DNA of 64,000 nt from NCBI GenBank assembly GCA_027490225.1, contig JAIXYK010000037.1:1-64000 (forward strand), in the 5' to 3' direction. Each line of letters starts with the position of its first letter. Position 1 is the first letter of the stretch. Positions 8,989 through 17,671 of this stretch are shown here, one piece after another. Below the pieces are notes generated by a model that was not told where the DNA came from, ran no database searches, and saw only the letters and a list, made by a program, of their open reading frames with translations. A program made the position numbers and the translations under genes. This DNA is from Bacteroidota bacterium (GTDB lineage Bacteria; Bacteroidota; Bacteroidia; M30B66).

Positions 8989-9510
8989 ATGCACACTAAA
9001 TCAATTTTAACCACAGTATTTCAACTTGTATTATTTACAAATTTTAATGCTCAAAACAACTCAACTATGAAAACAATTAATGAAAATGCCCCAGTAAAAT
9101 GCAGTAAATCAATATCTATTAATGCCCAACCAGAAAAAGTTTGGAGAATATTAACAGATATCAATAATTGGTCTTCCTGGCAAACGGATATTAGCAATCC
9201 TAAATTAACTGGTAATTTAACTCCTAATTCAACTTTTAAATGGAAAACAGGTGGTGCGAAAATTAATTCAACTATACATACAGTTAATTATTTAAATCAA
9301 TTCGGATGGACAGGAAAAACATTCGGAATGTTAGCTGTTCACAACTGGACAATAGCTCAATAAGACAATCTAACCATCGTAACAGTTAATGAAAGCATGG
9401 AAGGGTTTTTAGCAAAATTGCTTAGAAAATCTTTTAACATTAATCTTGAAAAAGGTATGCTGAAATGGCTGGAGTTGTTGAAGGCGGAATCGGAGGAAAT
9501 CAAAATTTAA
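8989..9510 (+). pseudogene. SRPBCC (START/polyketide-cyclase-like) protein, interrupted by in-frame TAA
   Basis: The reading frame from ATG 8989 (or the internal ATG at 9067) encodes a signal-like N-terminus and an SRPBCC start (SKSISINAQPEKVWRILTDI, about residues 38-57). It stops at TAA 9361-9363 after NWTIAQ. Translation beyond the stop, in the same frame with no indel, gives DNLTIVTVNESMEGFLAKLL and ends at 9510 with LEKGMLKWLELLKAE. This is the C-terminal strand and long helix expected for the family. A single nonsense change has therefore split a ~173-residue protein. It may be a genuine pseudogene, a sequencing error or, less likely, stop readthrough. The 186 bp after it hold no recognisable gene. 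Confidence 0.8.
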
Positions 9511-9696
9511 TTGATTTTCCACCTGTATTAAAAAGTATTTTTAAATAGTTATTAGTATTTCTGTAGTTTAATTATTTTGGAAAATGCACTTGATAAAAAA
9601 TAACTAAGTTTGTTGAGAACTAAGCGAATTGTCAAGAATAATTATAATTGATTAAAGTCTTTGAAATTCAAACAGTTAAATTTCATTAACTTATAA

Positions 9697-10083
9697 ATGA
9701 CAACCAATAAATTAAAAAACACGCTCACTCAATTTTTCGGAATATTTATGATTTTAGGTGGAATTATTCATTTCATTACTCCAGAAATGTACTTCCCTTT
9801 TTTCCCTGAAGCTTTTCCAAGAGCTATGATTATTTATGCATCGGGAGTGCTTGAAGTTGCTATTGGTGTGGGCGTTTTTATTAAAAGTTGGAGAACGTAT
9901 GCGATAAAAGCAATTTTAATATTGATGATTATTCTTTTGCCATTGCATATAATTGATGTGTTTAAAGAAAATCCTGCAATTGGTAGTAAATTATTGGCAT
10001 ATATTAGATTACCACTTCAATTTGTTTTAATTTATTGGGCTTATTTTATTCAAGAGAAAAAACGCGCAAACTTTTATAAGTAA
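9697..10083 (+). CDS. DoxX-like four-helix membrane protein
   Basis: This 128-residue protein has four membrane spans and the DoxX-like features GIIHFITPEMY and SGVLEVAIGVGVF in the first half. The family occurs in the inner membrane, sometimes linked to redox or quinone chemistry, but no specific role can be assigned. It sits 26 bp upstream of the aldehyde dehydrogenase start on the same strand, so the two may be co-transcribed. Confidence 0.8.
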   Translation: MTTNKLKNTLTQFFGIFMILGGIIHFITPEMYFPFFPEAFPRAMIIYASGVLEVAIGVGVFIKSWRTYAIKAILILMIILLPLHIIDVFKENPAIGSKLLAYIRLPLQFVLIYWAYFIQEKKRANFYK

Positions 10084-10109
10084 AATTATTTTTATTATTC
10101 ATTTTGTTC

Positions 10110-11492
10110 ATGAAAATTTCTAACGCCCTCGAAACCTTAATCAAACAAAAAGTATTTTTTGATTCAGGTGCAACCAAGTCTTACGCATTTAGAATTGAAC
10201 AGCTTAAGAAATTGCTAAAAGCGCTGCATGATTTTGAGAAAGAAATTTTAGCTGCATTGAAAGCCGATTTAAATAAACACGAGATGGAGGCGTATGCGAG
10301 TGAAATAGGTTTATTGAAACTAGAAATTAAACATACTTTAAAAAACCTGGCCGAATGGATGGAAACTGAATATGTTCCCACTCCAATATTTCACTGGCCT
10401 TCCAGCAGTTTTATTCAAAAAGATCCTTTAGGTGTGGTGCTAATTATTGGTCCGTGGAATTATCCATTTATGCTTTTAATAGGTCCATTAATCAGCGCAT
10501 TAGCTGCTGGAAATTGCGCTTGCATAAAACCTTCAAACCAAGCTCCCAATACTGCAGAAGTAACAGAAAAACTAATTCGTTCGATATTTCCGGAAGAGCT
10601 TGTTAGTGTGGTGCAAGGCTCTGGTGCACTTGTTGGTCCTGAGTTGATTCAAAAATTTAGATTCGATCACATCTTTTTCACTGGAAGCGTTGAAGTTGGT
10701 AAGCAAATAATGCACTTGGCAGCTGACGAATTGGTTCCTGTAACCCTAGAATTGGGCGGGAAAAGTCCTTGCGTAATCGATGAGCATATTCCTTTAAAAA
10801 TTGCAGCCAAACGTGTAGTGTGGAGTAAATTCTGGAACGCCGGACAAACTTGCGTCGGACCAGATTACCTGCTGTTAAATGAAAGTATTGCAGACAATTT
10901 TATTGTTGAATTAATCAAAGAAATAAAAGTTTTGTTTGGCGAAAATCCAGAAAATAGCGAGAGTTATGGAAGGGTTATAAATGATAAAAGGTTTGAAAAA
11001 TTGCTTTCTTATTTAAATGAAGGGAAAATCATTAGTGGTGGAGAAAGCAATAAATCAACGCGATATTTAGCACCTACATTAATTGATAACTTAAAAAAAT
11101 CAGCAGCTGTAATGCAGGAAGAAATATTTGGACCAATACTTCCAATATTTCGATATAAAACAAATGAGGAAGCGCTTGCATTTATTAAGAAACACCCATT
11201 TCCACTTTCATTTTATTTATATACGAAGAACAAGAAAACAGAAAAATTCTTTTTACAAAACCTGCAATTTGGTGGTGGAGGAATCAACATCGCGCTTGGA
11301 TATCTAGCCAATCCCGACTTACCTTTTGGAGGTGTTGGCTATAGTGGAATGGGAAGTTACCATGGAAAATATGGTTTCGATACTTTTACACATAGAAAAT
11401 CTATGATGAAAACACCATTTTTTCCAGATGTATTTATCAGGTATCAACCTTTTAAAAACAAGTTAAAATGGATAAAGTGGTTTATGGGTTAG
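10110..11492 (+). CDS. NAD(P)-dependent aldehyde dehydrogenase (class 3-like)
   Basis: This 460-residue enzyme should oxidise aldehydes to acids. The ATG at 10110 was preferred to a TTG two codons upstream. The catalytic base is Glu214 in LELGGKSP and the nucleophile Cys248 in GQTCVGP. The cofactor-binding FTGSVEVGK lies between the WNYPF segment and Glu214. The length, the N-terminus and a hydrophobic C-terminus (about residues 420-460) resemble the ALDH3/fatty-aldehyde group, which often associates with membranes. It ends 26 bp before the convergent RNase R stop, with no clear terminator. Confidence 0.92.
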   Translation: MKISNALETLIKQKVFFDSGATKSYAFRIEQLKKLLKALHDFEKEILAALKADLNKHEMEAYASEIGLLKLEIKHTLKNLAEWMETEYVPTPIFHWPSSSFIQKDPLGVVLIIGPWNYPFMLLIGPLISALAAGNCACIKPSNQAPNTAEVTEKLIRSIFPEELVSVVQGSGALVGPELIQKFRFDHIFFTGSVEVGKQIMHLAADELVPVTLELGGKSPCVIDEHIPLKIAAKRVVWSKFWNAGQTCVGPDYLLLNESIADNFIVELIKEIKVLFGENPENSESYGRVINDKRFEKLLSYLNEGKIISGGESNKSTRYLAPTLIDNLKKSAAVMQEEIFGPILPIFRYKTNEEALAFIKKHPFPLSFYLYTKNKKTEKFFLQNLQFGGGGINIALGYLANPDLPFGGVGYSGMGSYHGKYGFDTFTHRKSMMKTPFFPDVFIRYQPFKNKLKWIKWFMG

Positions 11493-11517
11493 TTTCGAAT
11501 TTCTGAGTAAATCATAA

Positions 11518-13800
11518 TTACCTTCTCTTTTTCCCTTTTCCTTTATCAAATGGCCTTCTTTCGTTTTTATTTCTTTTTTCCCGTTCCTTATTTACATCAA
11601 AATTTCTTTTAGGGCGGGCTTCAAAATTAACCTCTTCGAATACGGCAAAGTCCAATTGTTTTTTAACCAAATCAGCTTTTTTAACTGTAATAATAATTTC
11701 ATCACCTAAGCGAAATCTGCGTTTACTTGCTTTGCCTACAACGCTGTAGCTTTCCTCATCGAAAATATAAAAATCACCTGGAATATCGCGCAATCTAATC
11801 AAGCCTTCACATTTGTTTTCCAGTATTTCAACAAACATTCCCCATTCTGTAACTCCAGAAATTACACCGTTAAATGTTTCTCCAATTTTATCTTTTAAAA
11901 ATTCTACTTGTTTATATTTAACTGATTGTCTTTCTGCATCTGCTGCACGTTTCTCTAAATCTGATGAATATTTGCACCTTAATTCTAATTCGCTTTCGGT
12001 TTCCCAAGATTTACCATTCATATAGGCTTCAATCAGCCTATGCACCATAACGTCCGGATATCTTCTAATTGGTGAAGTAAAATGCGTATAAAATTTAAAT
12101 GCCAAACCATAATGTCCAATATTCTTGGTCGAATAAATAGCTTTAGCCATGGTTCTAATGGCCAATGTTTCAATTACATTTTCTTCTCCTTTGCCTTTTA
12201 TTTCACTCATTAATTGATTGAGCTGTAAACTGATAGTATTTTCGTTTTGAAAATTTGTTCGGTAACCAAATTGAGCAACGAATTTTGAAAATTCAGTTAA
12301 TTTATCAGGGTCGGGTCTATCGTGAATTCTGTAAACCATTGGTTTTCTTGGTGCATTTGCATACTGGTCTCTTTTCGCACCTGGATTTTTACCCATGTTG
12401 GAAACAAATTCTGCTACACTTTTATTTGCCAGCAGCATGAAATCTTCAATCAACTGATTGGCCTCTTTTTGCACTTTAAAAAATACACCCAGCGGTTTTC
12501 CGTTTTTATCTAAATTGAATTTTACTTCCACCTTATCAAAAGCGATAGAACCATTTTTGAAACGTTTTTCTCTTAATTTTTGAGCAAGCGTATGCATGGT
12601 AAGGATTTCATCCTTCAATTCTCCTTCTTTCGTTTCAATTACTTTTTGCGCATCTTCATAAGCAAATCTTCTAATAGAACGAATCACTGTTCTGCCAAAC
12701 CATTGGTTCAAAACTTCCGCATCCTCATTCATTTCAAAAACTGCAGAGTAGGTGAGTTTATCTTCATCTGGCCTTAGAGAACAAACGCCATTGCTTAAAT
12801 GTTCGGGCAACATCGGAACAACTCTATCTACCAAATAAACAGAAGTAGCACGCTTATAAGCTTCTTCTTCTAAAATAGAACCTGGTGTAACATAATGTGA
12901 AACATCAGCAATGTGCACACCTATTTCCCAATTTCCATTTTCTAATTTTTGAATGGAAAGTGCATCATCAAAGTCTTTTGCATCAACCGGGTCGATTGTA
13001 AATGTAGTAATACCTCTGAAATCGCGCCTTTTTTTAATCTCCGCTTCTGGAATTTCCATAGGAATGGCCTGGGCCGCAGCTTCCACTGTATCAGGAAATT
13101 CCATGGGTAAATTAAAGTCAATCATAATGGCGTTCATTTCCACATTGTTGTCTCCGGGTTTACCTAAAACTTTTACTACACTTCCAAATGGATTCTTCGC
13201 TCCTTGGGGCCAGTCGAGCATTTTTACAACGACTTTATCTCCGTCTTTGGCACCTTTTAATTCATGCAGGGCCACAAAAATATCAATCGGCATTTTATTA
13301 CTATCGGGCACTACAAAAGCAAACTTAGGACTCATTTGCACGATGCCTACAAATTCTGTTTTTGCCCTTTTTAAAATTTCAACTACCTCGCCCTCTAGTT
13401 TTTTACCTTTTCTTCTTGCGAATAAATGTACGCGCACTTTATCACCATTCAAGGCATTCATTAAATAATCTTCTCTTACTAGAATGTCAGATGTACCATC
13501 TTCTGGAATTACATATCCTGAACCATTAGAAGTTAAATCTACTAATCCATCTACATAGCTGCTTCCAAGACTGGTATATCGAAATTTTCCAGTTTCAGGT
13601 TCGTTCAATTGCCCGTTTGCAACCAAGCTTTCCAGCACTTCCATCACTTGAATTCTTTCTATAGGATCTGAAAATCCTAATGCATCGCACACATCTTTAT
13701 AGTGATGAACGGCACTTGGAGCTGCTTGAAAATATTTTAGGACATCCTCTAGCAATAACTTCGCAAGGACCTTGGAGTTTTTTTTATGTTTTTTCGCCAT
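11518..13800 (-). CDS. rnr: Ribonuclease R
   Basis: This is a 3'-5' exoribonuclease of 760 residues that degrades structured RNA. The start MAKKHKKNSK at 13800 was chosen because the upstream extension to 13866 has no family resemblance and would run through a promoter-like TATCTTTC. In order it has an N-terminal HTH-like region, cold-shock domains, the RNB catalytic domain (ITTFTIDPVDAKDFDDALSI with its aspartates), HFTSPIRRYPD, a C-terminal S1 domain (NGVISGVTEWGMFVEI) and a lysine/arginine-rich tail. It is convergent with the aldehyde dehydrogenase gene and downstream of the outer-membrane barrel gene on the same strand. Confidence 0.95.
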   Translation of the reverse strand: MAKKHKKNSKVLAKLLLEDVLKYFQAAPSAVHHYKDVCDALGFSDPIERIQVMEVLESLVANGQLNEPETGKFRYTSLGSSYVDGLVDLTSNGSGYVIPEDGTSDILVREDYLMNALNGDKVRVHLFARRKGKKLEGEVVEILKRAKTEFVGIVQMSPKFAFVVPDSNKMPIDIFVALHELKGAKDGDKVVVKMLDWPQGAKNPFGSVVKVLGKPGDNNVEMNAIMIDFNLPMEFPDTVEAAAQAIPMEIPEAEIKKRRDFRGITTFTIDPVDAKDFDDALSIQKLENGNWEIGVHIADVSHYVTPGSILEEEAYKRATSVYLVDRVVPMLPEHLSNGVCSLRPDEDKLTYSAVFEMNEDAEVLNQWFGRTVIRSIRRFAYEDAQKVIETKEGELKDEILTMHTLAQKLREKRFKNGSIAFDKVEVKFNLDKNGKPLGVFFKVQKEANQLIEDFMLLANKSVAEFVSNMGKNPGAKRDQYANAPRKPMVYRIHDRPDPDKLTEFSKFVAQFGYRTNFQNENTISLQLNQLMSEIKGKGEENVIETLAIRTMAKAIYSTKNIGHYGLAFKFYTHFTSPIRRYPDVMVHRLIEAYMNGKSWETESELELRCKYSSDLEKRAADAERQSVKYKQVEFLKDKIGETFNGVISGVTEWGMFVEILENKCEGLIRLRDIPGDFYIFDEESYSVVGKASKRRFRLGDEIIITVKKADLVKKQLDFAVFEEVNFEARPKRNFDVNKEREKRNKNERRPFDKGKGKKRR

Positions 13801-13888
13801 AAAGCAATTTATTGGGCGAAAGATACGTACTAGAATCGGTCGATTTACTTGTAACCAAACGAACAATTCACCGATTTACACACAGTTA

Positions 13889-14626
13889 TTAACGCATTTT
13901 TGGGGGACCAGCCATTTCAGGTCCGCCAATGAGGTAATAAAAACTAACACCAATACCAACTACAGCGTTTCTGGTTGGTTTTCTTGTTAAAGGCGATTTT
14001 ACTTTTTCTACGTCTTGCAAAGAATAATTGAAATTCAATAGGGCATTCATGTGCCATTTTTTGCTAAAACGTGCTGTTAAACCTAAACCAAGGTGCGCTG
14101 AAACATCCATAGAATTGTAAAGTGATTTTGCATCTTTAATTGGCTCTATAGATTCTTTTAAAATTTTAGGAGTTGCAGAAGTATCTTTTCGTTGTAAAAA
14201 TGTTCCATTTGCAGATTGCAAAAATCCAAATTGAGGTCCAACAGTTAATAGGAAAGCAGAATTTGCAATACTTAAATCTCCGTTATACCTGTATAATAAA
14301 GGAACTTGAATGTATTCAGTTAAAGTTTGATACTGCGCTTTTGGGAGTTCCAAAAATTCCTCAGAAGTTATATATTTTTGACCTTGTTGAGAAAAATAAA
14401 TTCCTGTTCTTATGCCATGTCGAGGTGCAAATCCGTAACTAGTGGTAAAGCCGTAAGCAATTTGCATTGTGTTTTTGTAATCTAAATCTGCACCTTTGTC
14501 CATATCTTCCGAGTTGATTAACCAAGAACTTTGATACTGGAAATCAGGGCCAAACTCAAAGCCTTTCTGGGCAAAAGTTAAAGTACTAAAAAGAAAAAAT
14601 AATATCGTAGCGTAGAATGTTTTCAT
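13889..14626 (-). CDS. PorT-like outer-membrane beta-barrel protein
   Basis: This 245-residue protein has a signal peptide (FFLFSTLTFAQ) and a body of alternating amphipathic strands (for example GIRTGIYFSQQGQKY, LQVPLLYRYN-type and GLGLTARFSKKW). It ends in a strand typical of eight-stranded outer-membrane barrels of the PorT family. The start at 14626 is favoured because the only upstream ATG (14647) falls inside the promoter element at 14645-14652. It is 88 bp upstream of rnr on the same strand. Whether it is T9SS-related PorT itself or one of the many paralogues cannot be decided here. Confidence 0.75.
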   Translation of the reverse strand: MKTFYATILFFLFSTLTFAQKGFEFGPDFQYQSSWLINSEDMDKGADLDYKNTMQIAYGFTTSYGFAPRHGIRTGIYFSQQGQKYITSEEFLELPKAQYQTLTEYIQVPLLYRYNGDLSIANSAFLLTVGPQFGFLQSANGTFLQRKDTSATPKILKESIEPIKDAKSLYNSMDVSAHLGLGLTARFSKKWHMNALLNFNYSLQDVEKVKSPLTRKPTRNAVVGIGVSFYYLIGGPEMAGPPKMR

Positions 14627-14644
14627 AAATTTCAGATTAGGGTA

Positions 14645-14652
14645 CAAAACTA
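14645..14652 (-). promoter_or_regulatory. -7 promoter element TAGTTTTG for the barrel-protein gene
   Basis: This is a perfect TAnnTTTG match on the minus strand, with its last base 19 bp from the ATG at 14626. It supports the shorter start for that gene. Confidence 0.5.
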
Positions 14653-14708
14653 GGATAAATAATATTATTGGGTAAACAGAAATCGATGTGCTATGTTAAA
14701 TTTATAAT

Positions 14709-16361
14709 ATGAATTCATTTTCAAGCAAAAGCAGAAATCAGTTATTATCATTCGCTAGAAATGAGAAGTTCGATTTAATTGTTATTGGAGGAGGAATTAC
14801 AGGGGCCGGAATTGCATTAGATGCAGCAAGTAGGGGTATGAAAGTTATTCTAATTGAGAAAGATGATTTTGCCTCTGGAACAAGCAGTAAATCTACCAAA
14901 TTGATTCATGGAGGCTTGCGGTATTTAAAACAACTAGATTTTAAATTGGTGAGAGAAGTAGGGCAGGAGCGTGCCATTGTGCATAGAAATGCCCCACACT
15001 TGGTTTATCCCGAACCTATGTTATTACCTGTAATAAAGGGTGGAAGTTTAGGGAAAACGAGTACTGCTATTGCTTTGTGGTTATACGAAACTTTAGCAGG
15101 GGTTAAATCTTCAGAAAAAAGAAAAATGTTGAGTAAAGAAGCAACATTGTTATTAGAACCACTATTAAATGATGAGATTTTAAAAGGAGCCGCATTATAT
15201 ACCGAATACAGGACAGACGATGCCAGATTGACCATAGAAATCTGCAAGACTGCAGTATCTTATGGAGCTATTTGCCTAAATTATTTGAAGGTTAATGAGA
15301 TATTAAAAGAAAATGAGAAGGTAATTGGAGTGTCTGTTTCTGATGGGTTAAATAACGATATGTTTAATTTCTATGCTACTTATGTTATAAATGCTGCAGG
15401 TCCTTGGGTAGATGAATTAAGAGAAGTTGATAATAGTAGAAAAGGAAAGTTTTTGCACCTCACAAAAGGCATTCATTTAGTATTTCAACGAAGCAGATTT
15501 CCTTTGAAACAAGCTGTATATTTTGATCATCCTGATGGAAGAATGATTTTTGCAATTCCAAGGGAGAATTCAGTATATATTGGAACCACCGACACGAATT
15601 ATAAAGAAGATAAAGAAGTGTTGGAAGTTACAAATGAAGAAGCTCAATATTTGTTGAATGGAACGAATTTGATGTTTCCTTTGTTGAAACTACAAATTTC
15701 AGATATAAAATCATCATGGGCAGGATTGAGACCTCTTATTCACCAGGAAGGAAAATCTCCATCTGAATTATCCAGGAAAGATGAGTTGTTTATTTCAGAA
15801 TCGGGATTGATTTCAATTGCAGGGGGTAAACTTACTGGTTATCGAAAAATGGCGGAAAAGTCAGTAGACTTTGTTGTAAAACGTTTTAAGAAAGAATTCA
15901 AGAAAGATTTTGGAAATTGTAAAACAGAGAACATTGTATTAAGCGGTGGAGATTTTCAAGGAATAGCAGAAGTGGCAAACTTCATTGAACAGCAAACAGG
16001 AGAATCAAAACAAGTTGGAGGGACTTTTCAGTTAATAAGGAAGCTAGTTTTGAAATATGGAAAAAACACAGAAAAGATTATTGCCCTTGCTTATGAGCTA
16101 TGGCCCCAAACAGAGAATAAAGATTCTGTATTGCAGCTTGCAGAAATTAAATATTGCGAAGAAAATGAAATGGTAATTTTTCCTGCAGATTTTTGGATAA
16201 GGAGAACTGGCGCTTTGTATTTCGAATATGAGGGTTTAATTGAAAAAATTGAAAGGTTTCAAGATTCTTTTCATGTTAATCTGAATAAAACGCATTCAGA
16301 ATTACGAGAAAAGCACTATTCATTATTAAAAGAACTAGATAAATCAGTAAATTTTAAATGA
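14709..16361 (+). CDS. glpD: Glycerol-3-phosphate dehydrogenase/oxidase
   Basis: This 550-residue FAD enzyme oxidises sn-glycerol 3-phosphate to dihydroxyacetone phosphate at the membrane. The FAD-binding VIGGGITGAGIALDAASRG (about residues 25-43) is followed by the family signature STKLIHGGLRYLKQLDFKLV. Further conserved parts are YIGTTDTNYKED and IAGGKLTGYRKMAEK, and the C-terminal DAO_C region is present. No glycerol kinase or transporter lies nearby, so in this window it stands alone. The downstream gene starts 27 bp later with its own promoter-like element. Confidence 0.93.
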   Translation: MNSFSSKSRNQLLSFARNEKFDLIVIGGGITGAGIALDAASRGMKVILIEKDDFASGTSSKSTKLIHGGLRYLKQLDFKLVREVGQERAIVHRNAPHLVYPEPMLLPVIKGGSLGKTSTAIALWLYETLAGVKSSEKRKMLSKEATLLLEPLLNDEILKGAALYTEYRTDDARLTIEICKTAVSYGAICLNYLKVNEILKENEKVIGVSVSDGLNNDMFNFYATYVINAAGPWVDELREVDNSRKGKFLHLTKGIHLVFQRSRFPLKQAVYFDHPDGRMIFAIPRENSVYIGTTDTNYKEDKEVLEVTNEEAQYLLNGTNLMFPLLKLQISDIKSSWAGLRPLIHQEGKSPSELSRKDELFISESGLISIAGGKLTGYRKMAEKSVDFVVKRFKKEFKKDFGNCKTENIVLSGGDFQGIAEVANFIEQQTGESKQVGGTFQLIRKLVLKYGKNTEKIIALAYELWPQTENKDSVLQLAEIKYCEENEMVIFPADFWIRRTGALYFEYEGLIEKIERFQDSFHVNLNKTHSELREKHYSLLKELDKSVNFK

Positions 16362-16375
16362 GAGTTTAAAATTGT

Positions 16376-16383
16376 TATTTTTG
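16376..16383 (+). promoter_or_regulatory. -7 promoter element TATTTTTG before the sterol desaturase gene
   Basis: This is a perfect TAnnTTTG match with exactly four bases (CGGC) before the TTG start at 16388. The sequence TATTTTTGCG is identical to that of the SRP RNA promoter at 63184, so transcription is predicted to begin at or next to the TTG. Confidence 0.55.
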
Positions 16384-16387
16384 CGGC

Positions 16388-17308
16388 TTGGAAACGATTT
16401 TACTCGCATTGTCAACACCATTAATGGTGATACTTATAGTTTTTGAATTGCTATATAGCCATTATGCCAAAAAGGAATTATATGCAACAGGAGATACAAT
16501 TATAAACCTGATATGTACTTCTTGGAACTTTCTGAATGATTTGTTATTCAGGGTTGTAACATTATTTATTTTGACATGTGCTGGAACTTTTTCAATAGTC
16601 CACTTTGGAGAAAAAGGCATCATTTATTGGGTATTGTTGTTTCTAGCTGAAGATATTGCTTATTATGTTTTGCATTGTGCTGACCATTATATTCGAATAT
16701 TTTGGGCCTCTCATGTAACACATCATTCAAGCGAGAAATTCAATCTTACGGTTGCTATAAGGTCTTCAGTGTTTCAACCTTATTACAGGTTCATATTTTA
16801 TTTGCCACTTGCTTTGTTGGGTTTTGAGGCATTAGATATTGTTTTTATGTACGCTGCTTGCCAGGTATATGGTTTTTGGGTACATACAGAAACTATCGGT
16901 AAAATGCCAGCTTGGTTTGAATACATTTTTGTAACTCCTTCTCACCACAGAGTTCATCATGGTTCAAATGCAATATATTTGGACAAGAATATGGGGATGG
17001 CATTAATTATCTGGGATAGAATATTTGGAACATTTCAGGAGGAATTGAAAGAGGAGCCGGTGAAGTTTGGACTTACTACCAATGTGAAAAGTTATCATCC
17101 AATTAAGGTAGTTTTTTTTGAATGGAAGCAAATTATTTCAGATTTGAAGGATACTGAAAAAAGAAAATATGCTTTCAAATATCTATTTGGTCCTCCTGGT
17201 TGGAGTCATGATGGTAGTCGAAAAACTTCAACAGAACTGAGAGCCGAACTGAAAAATAATTTAGACAAAAGTCATGCAAGTGTTGTAGAGTATAGTGTTG
17301 ATGTTTAG
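16388..17308 (+). CDS. Sterol desaturase/fatty acid hydroxylase family membrane protein
   Basis: This 306-residue integral membrane di-iron enzyme family member has histidine clusters HCADHYIRIF, SHVTHHSS and SHHRVHHGSN, plus a further YLDKNMG motif typical of the family. These ligate two irons for O2-dependent hydroxylation of a lipid, but the substrate cannot be named. The start is uncertain: TTG at 16388 gives the usual N-terminal helix length, while the next in-frame ATG (16424) would give a protein 12 residues shorter. The predicted transcription start coincides with the TTG. It lies downstream of glpD and upstream of the exosortase pair. Confidence 0.85.
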   Translation: METILLALSTPLMVILIVFELLYSHYAKKELYATGDTIINLICTSWNFLNDLLFRVVTLFILTCAGTFSIVHFGEKGIIYWVLLFLAEDIAYYVLHCADHYIRIFWASHVTHHSSEKFNLTVAIRSSVFQPYYRFIFYLPLALLGFEALDIVFMYAACQVYGFWVHTETIGKMPAWFEYIFVTPSHHRVHHGSNAIYLDKNMGMALIIWDRIFGTFQEELKEEPVKFGLTTNVKSYHPIKVVFFEWKQIISDLKDTEKRKYAFKYLFGPPGWSHDGSRKTSTELRAELKNNLDKSHASVVEYSVDV

Positions 17309-17409
17309 TAGTTGTTTATACTATGTAAGATTGCATGTAAGTAAAATATGTTTTTTATAACATTTTGAAAAAATAACTCAGAAAGATTTGTATTTTCATT
17401 TGTATGTTA

Positions 17410-17417
17410 TATATTTG
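17410..17417 (+). promoter_or_regulatory. -7 promoter element TATATTTG for the exosortase substrate gene
   Basis: This perfect TAnnTTTG match predicts a start near 17422 and a 32-base leader before the ATG at 17454. It rules out the longer reading frame that would begin at 17388. Confidence 0.5.
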
Positions 17418-17453
17418 CGAAGACAAAGTGAACAAGCCCCTAAATCTCAACAC

Positions 17454-17654
17454 ATGAACAAAAGTACATTTTTAACACTCGGAGTAATATTAGTTTCATC
17501 AGCTTTTAGCGCACTTTTAGCAACTCCACTTCCTCCAGACCCTTCTTTAATTCCGATTGACGGTGGTGTTTCTTTGCTAGTAGCTGCATGCGTTGGTTAC
17601 GGCGTTAAAAAGATTTACGATTCTAGAAAAGATACAAATACTCCATCTAAGTAA
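17454..17654 (+). CDS. Minimal PID-CTERM-type exosortase substrate
   Basis: This 66-residue protein has a signal peptide (about 1-23, ending ALLATP), a short proline-rich linker of ~10 residues, the motif PIDGG at 34-38, a hydrophobic span (about 39-50) and a basic tail (KKIYDSRK). Motif, membrane span and basic tail form a C-terminal sorting signal of the exosortase/archaeosortase type, here matching the PID-CTERM class known from Bacteroidota. After removal of both signals almost nothing would be left, so the processed product may be a peptide or lipid-like anchor. The next gene, 14 bp downstream, is the probable exosortase. Confidence 0.75.
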   Translation: MNKSTFLTLGVILVSSAFSALLATPLPPDPSLIPIDGGVSLLVAACVGYGVKKIYDSRKDTNTPSK

Positions 17655-17663
17655 GATAAAATT

Positions 17664-17671
17664 TAGTTTTG
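17664..17671 (+). promoter_or_regulatory. Possible -7 element TAGTTTTG overlapping the exosortase start
   Basis: This perfect TAnnTTTG match contains the TTG start codon of the exosortase gene. If it is active, the transcript would begin about five bases after 17671 and lack that start codon. It may therefore be a chance match or may make a truncated product. Confidence 0.25.

Noticed and set aside
12953-13468. 171-residue open frame on the plus strand inside rnr
   Set aside because: It is antisense to strongly conserved RNase R sequence, has no recognisable domain and no promoter, so it is a shadow frame.
17388-17453. N-terminal extension of the 66-residue substrate protein
   Set aside because: The extension destroys the signal peptide and contains the promoter element.
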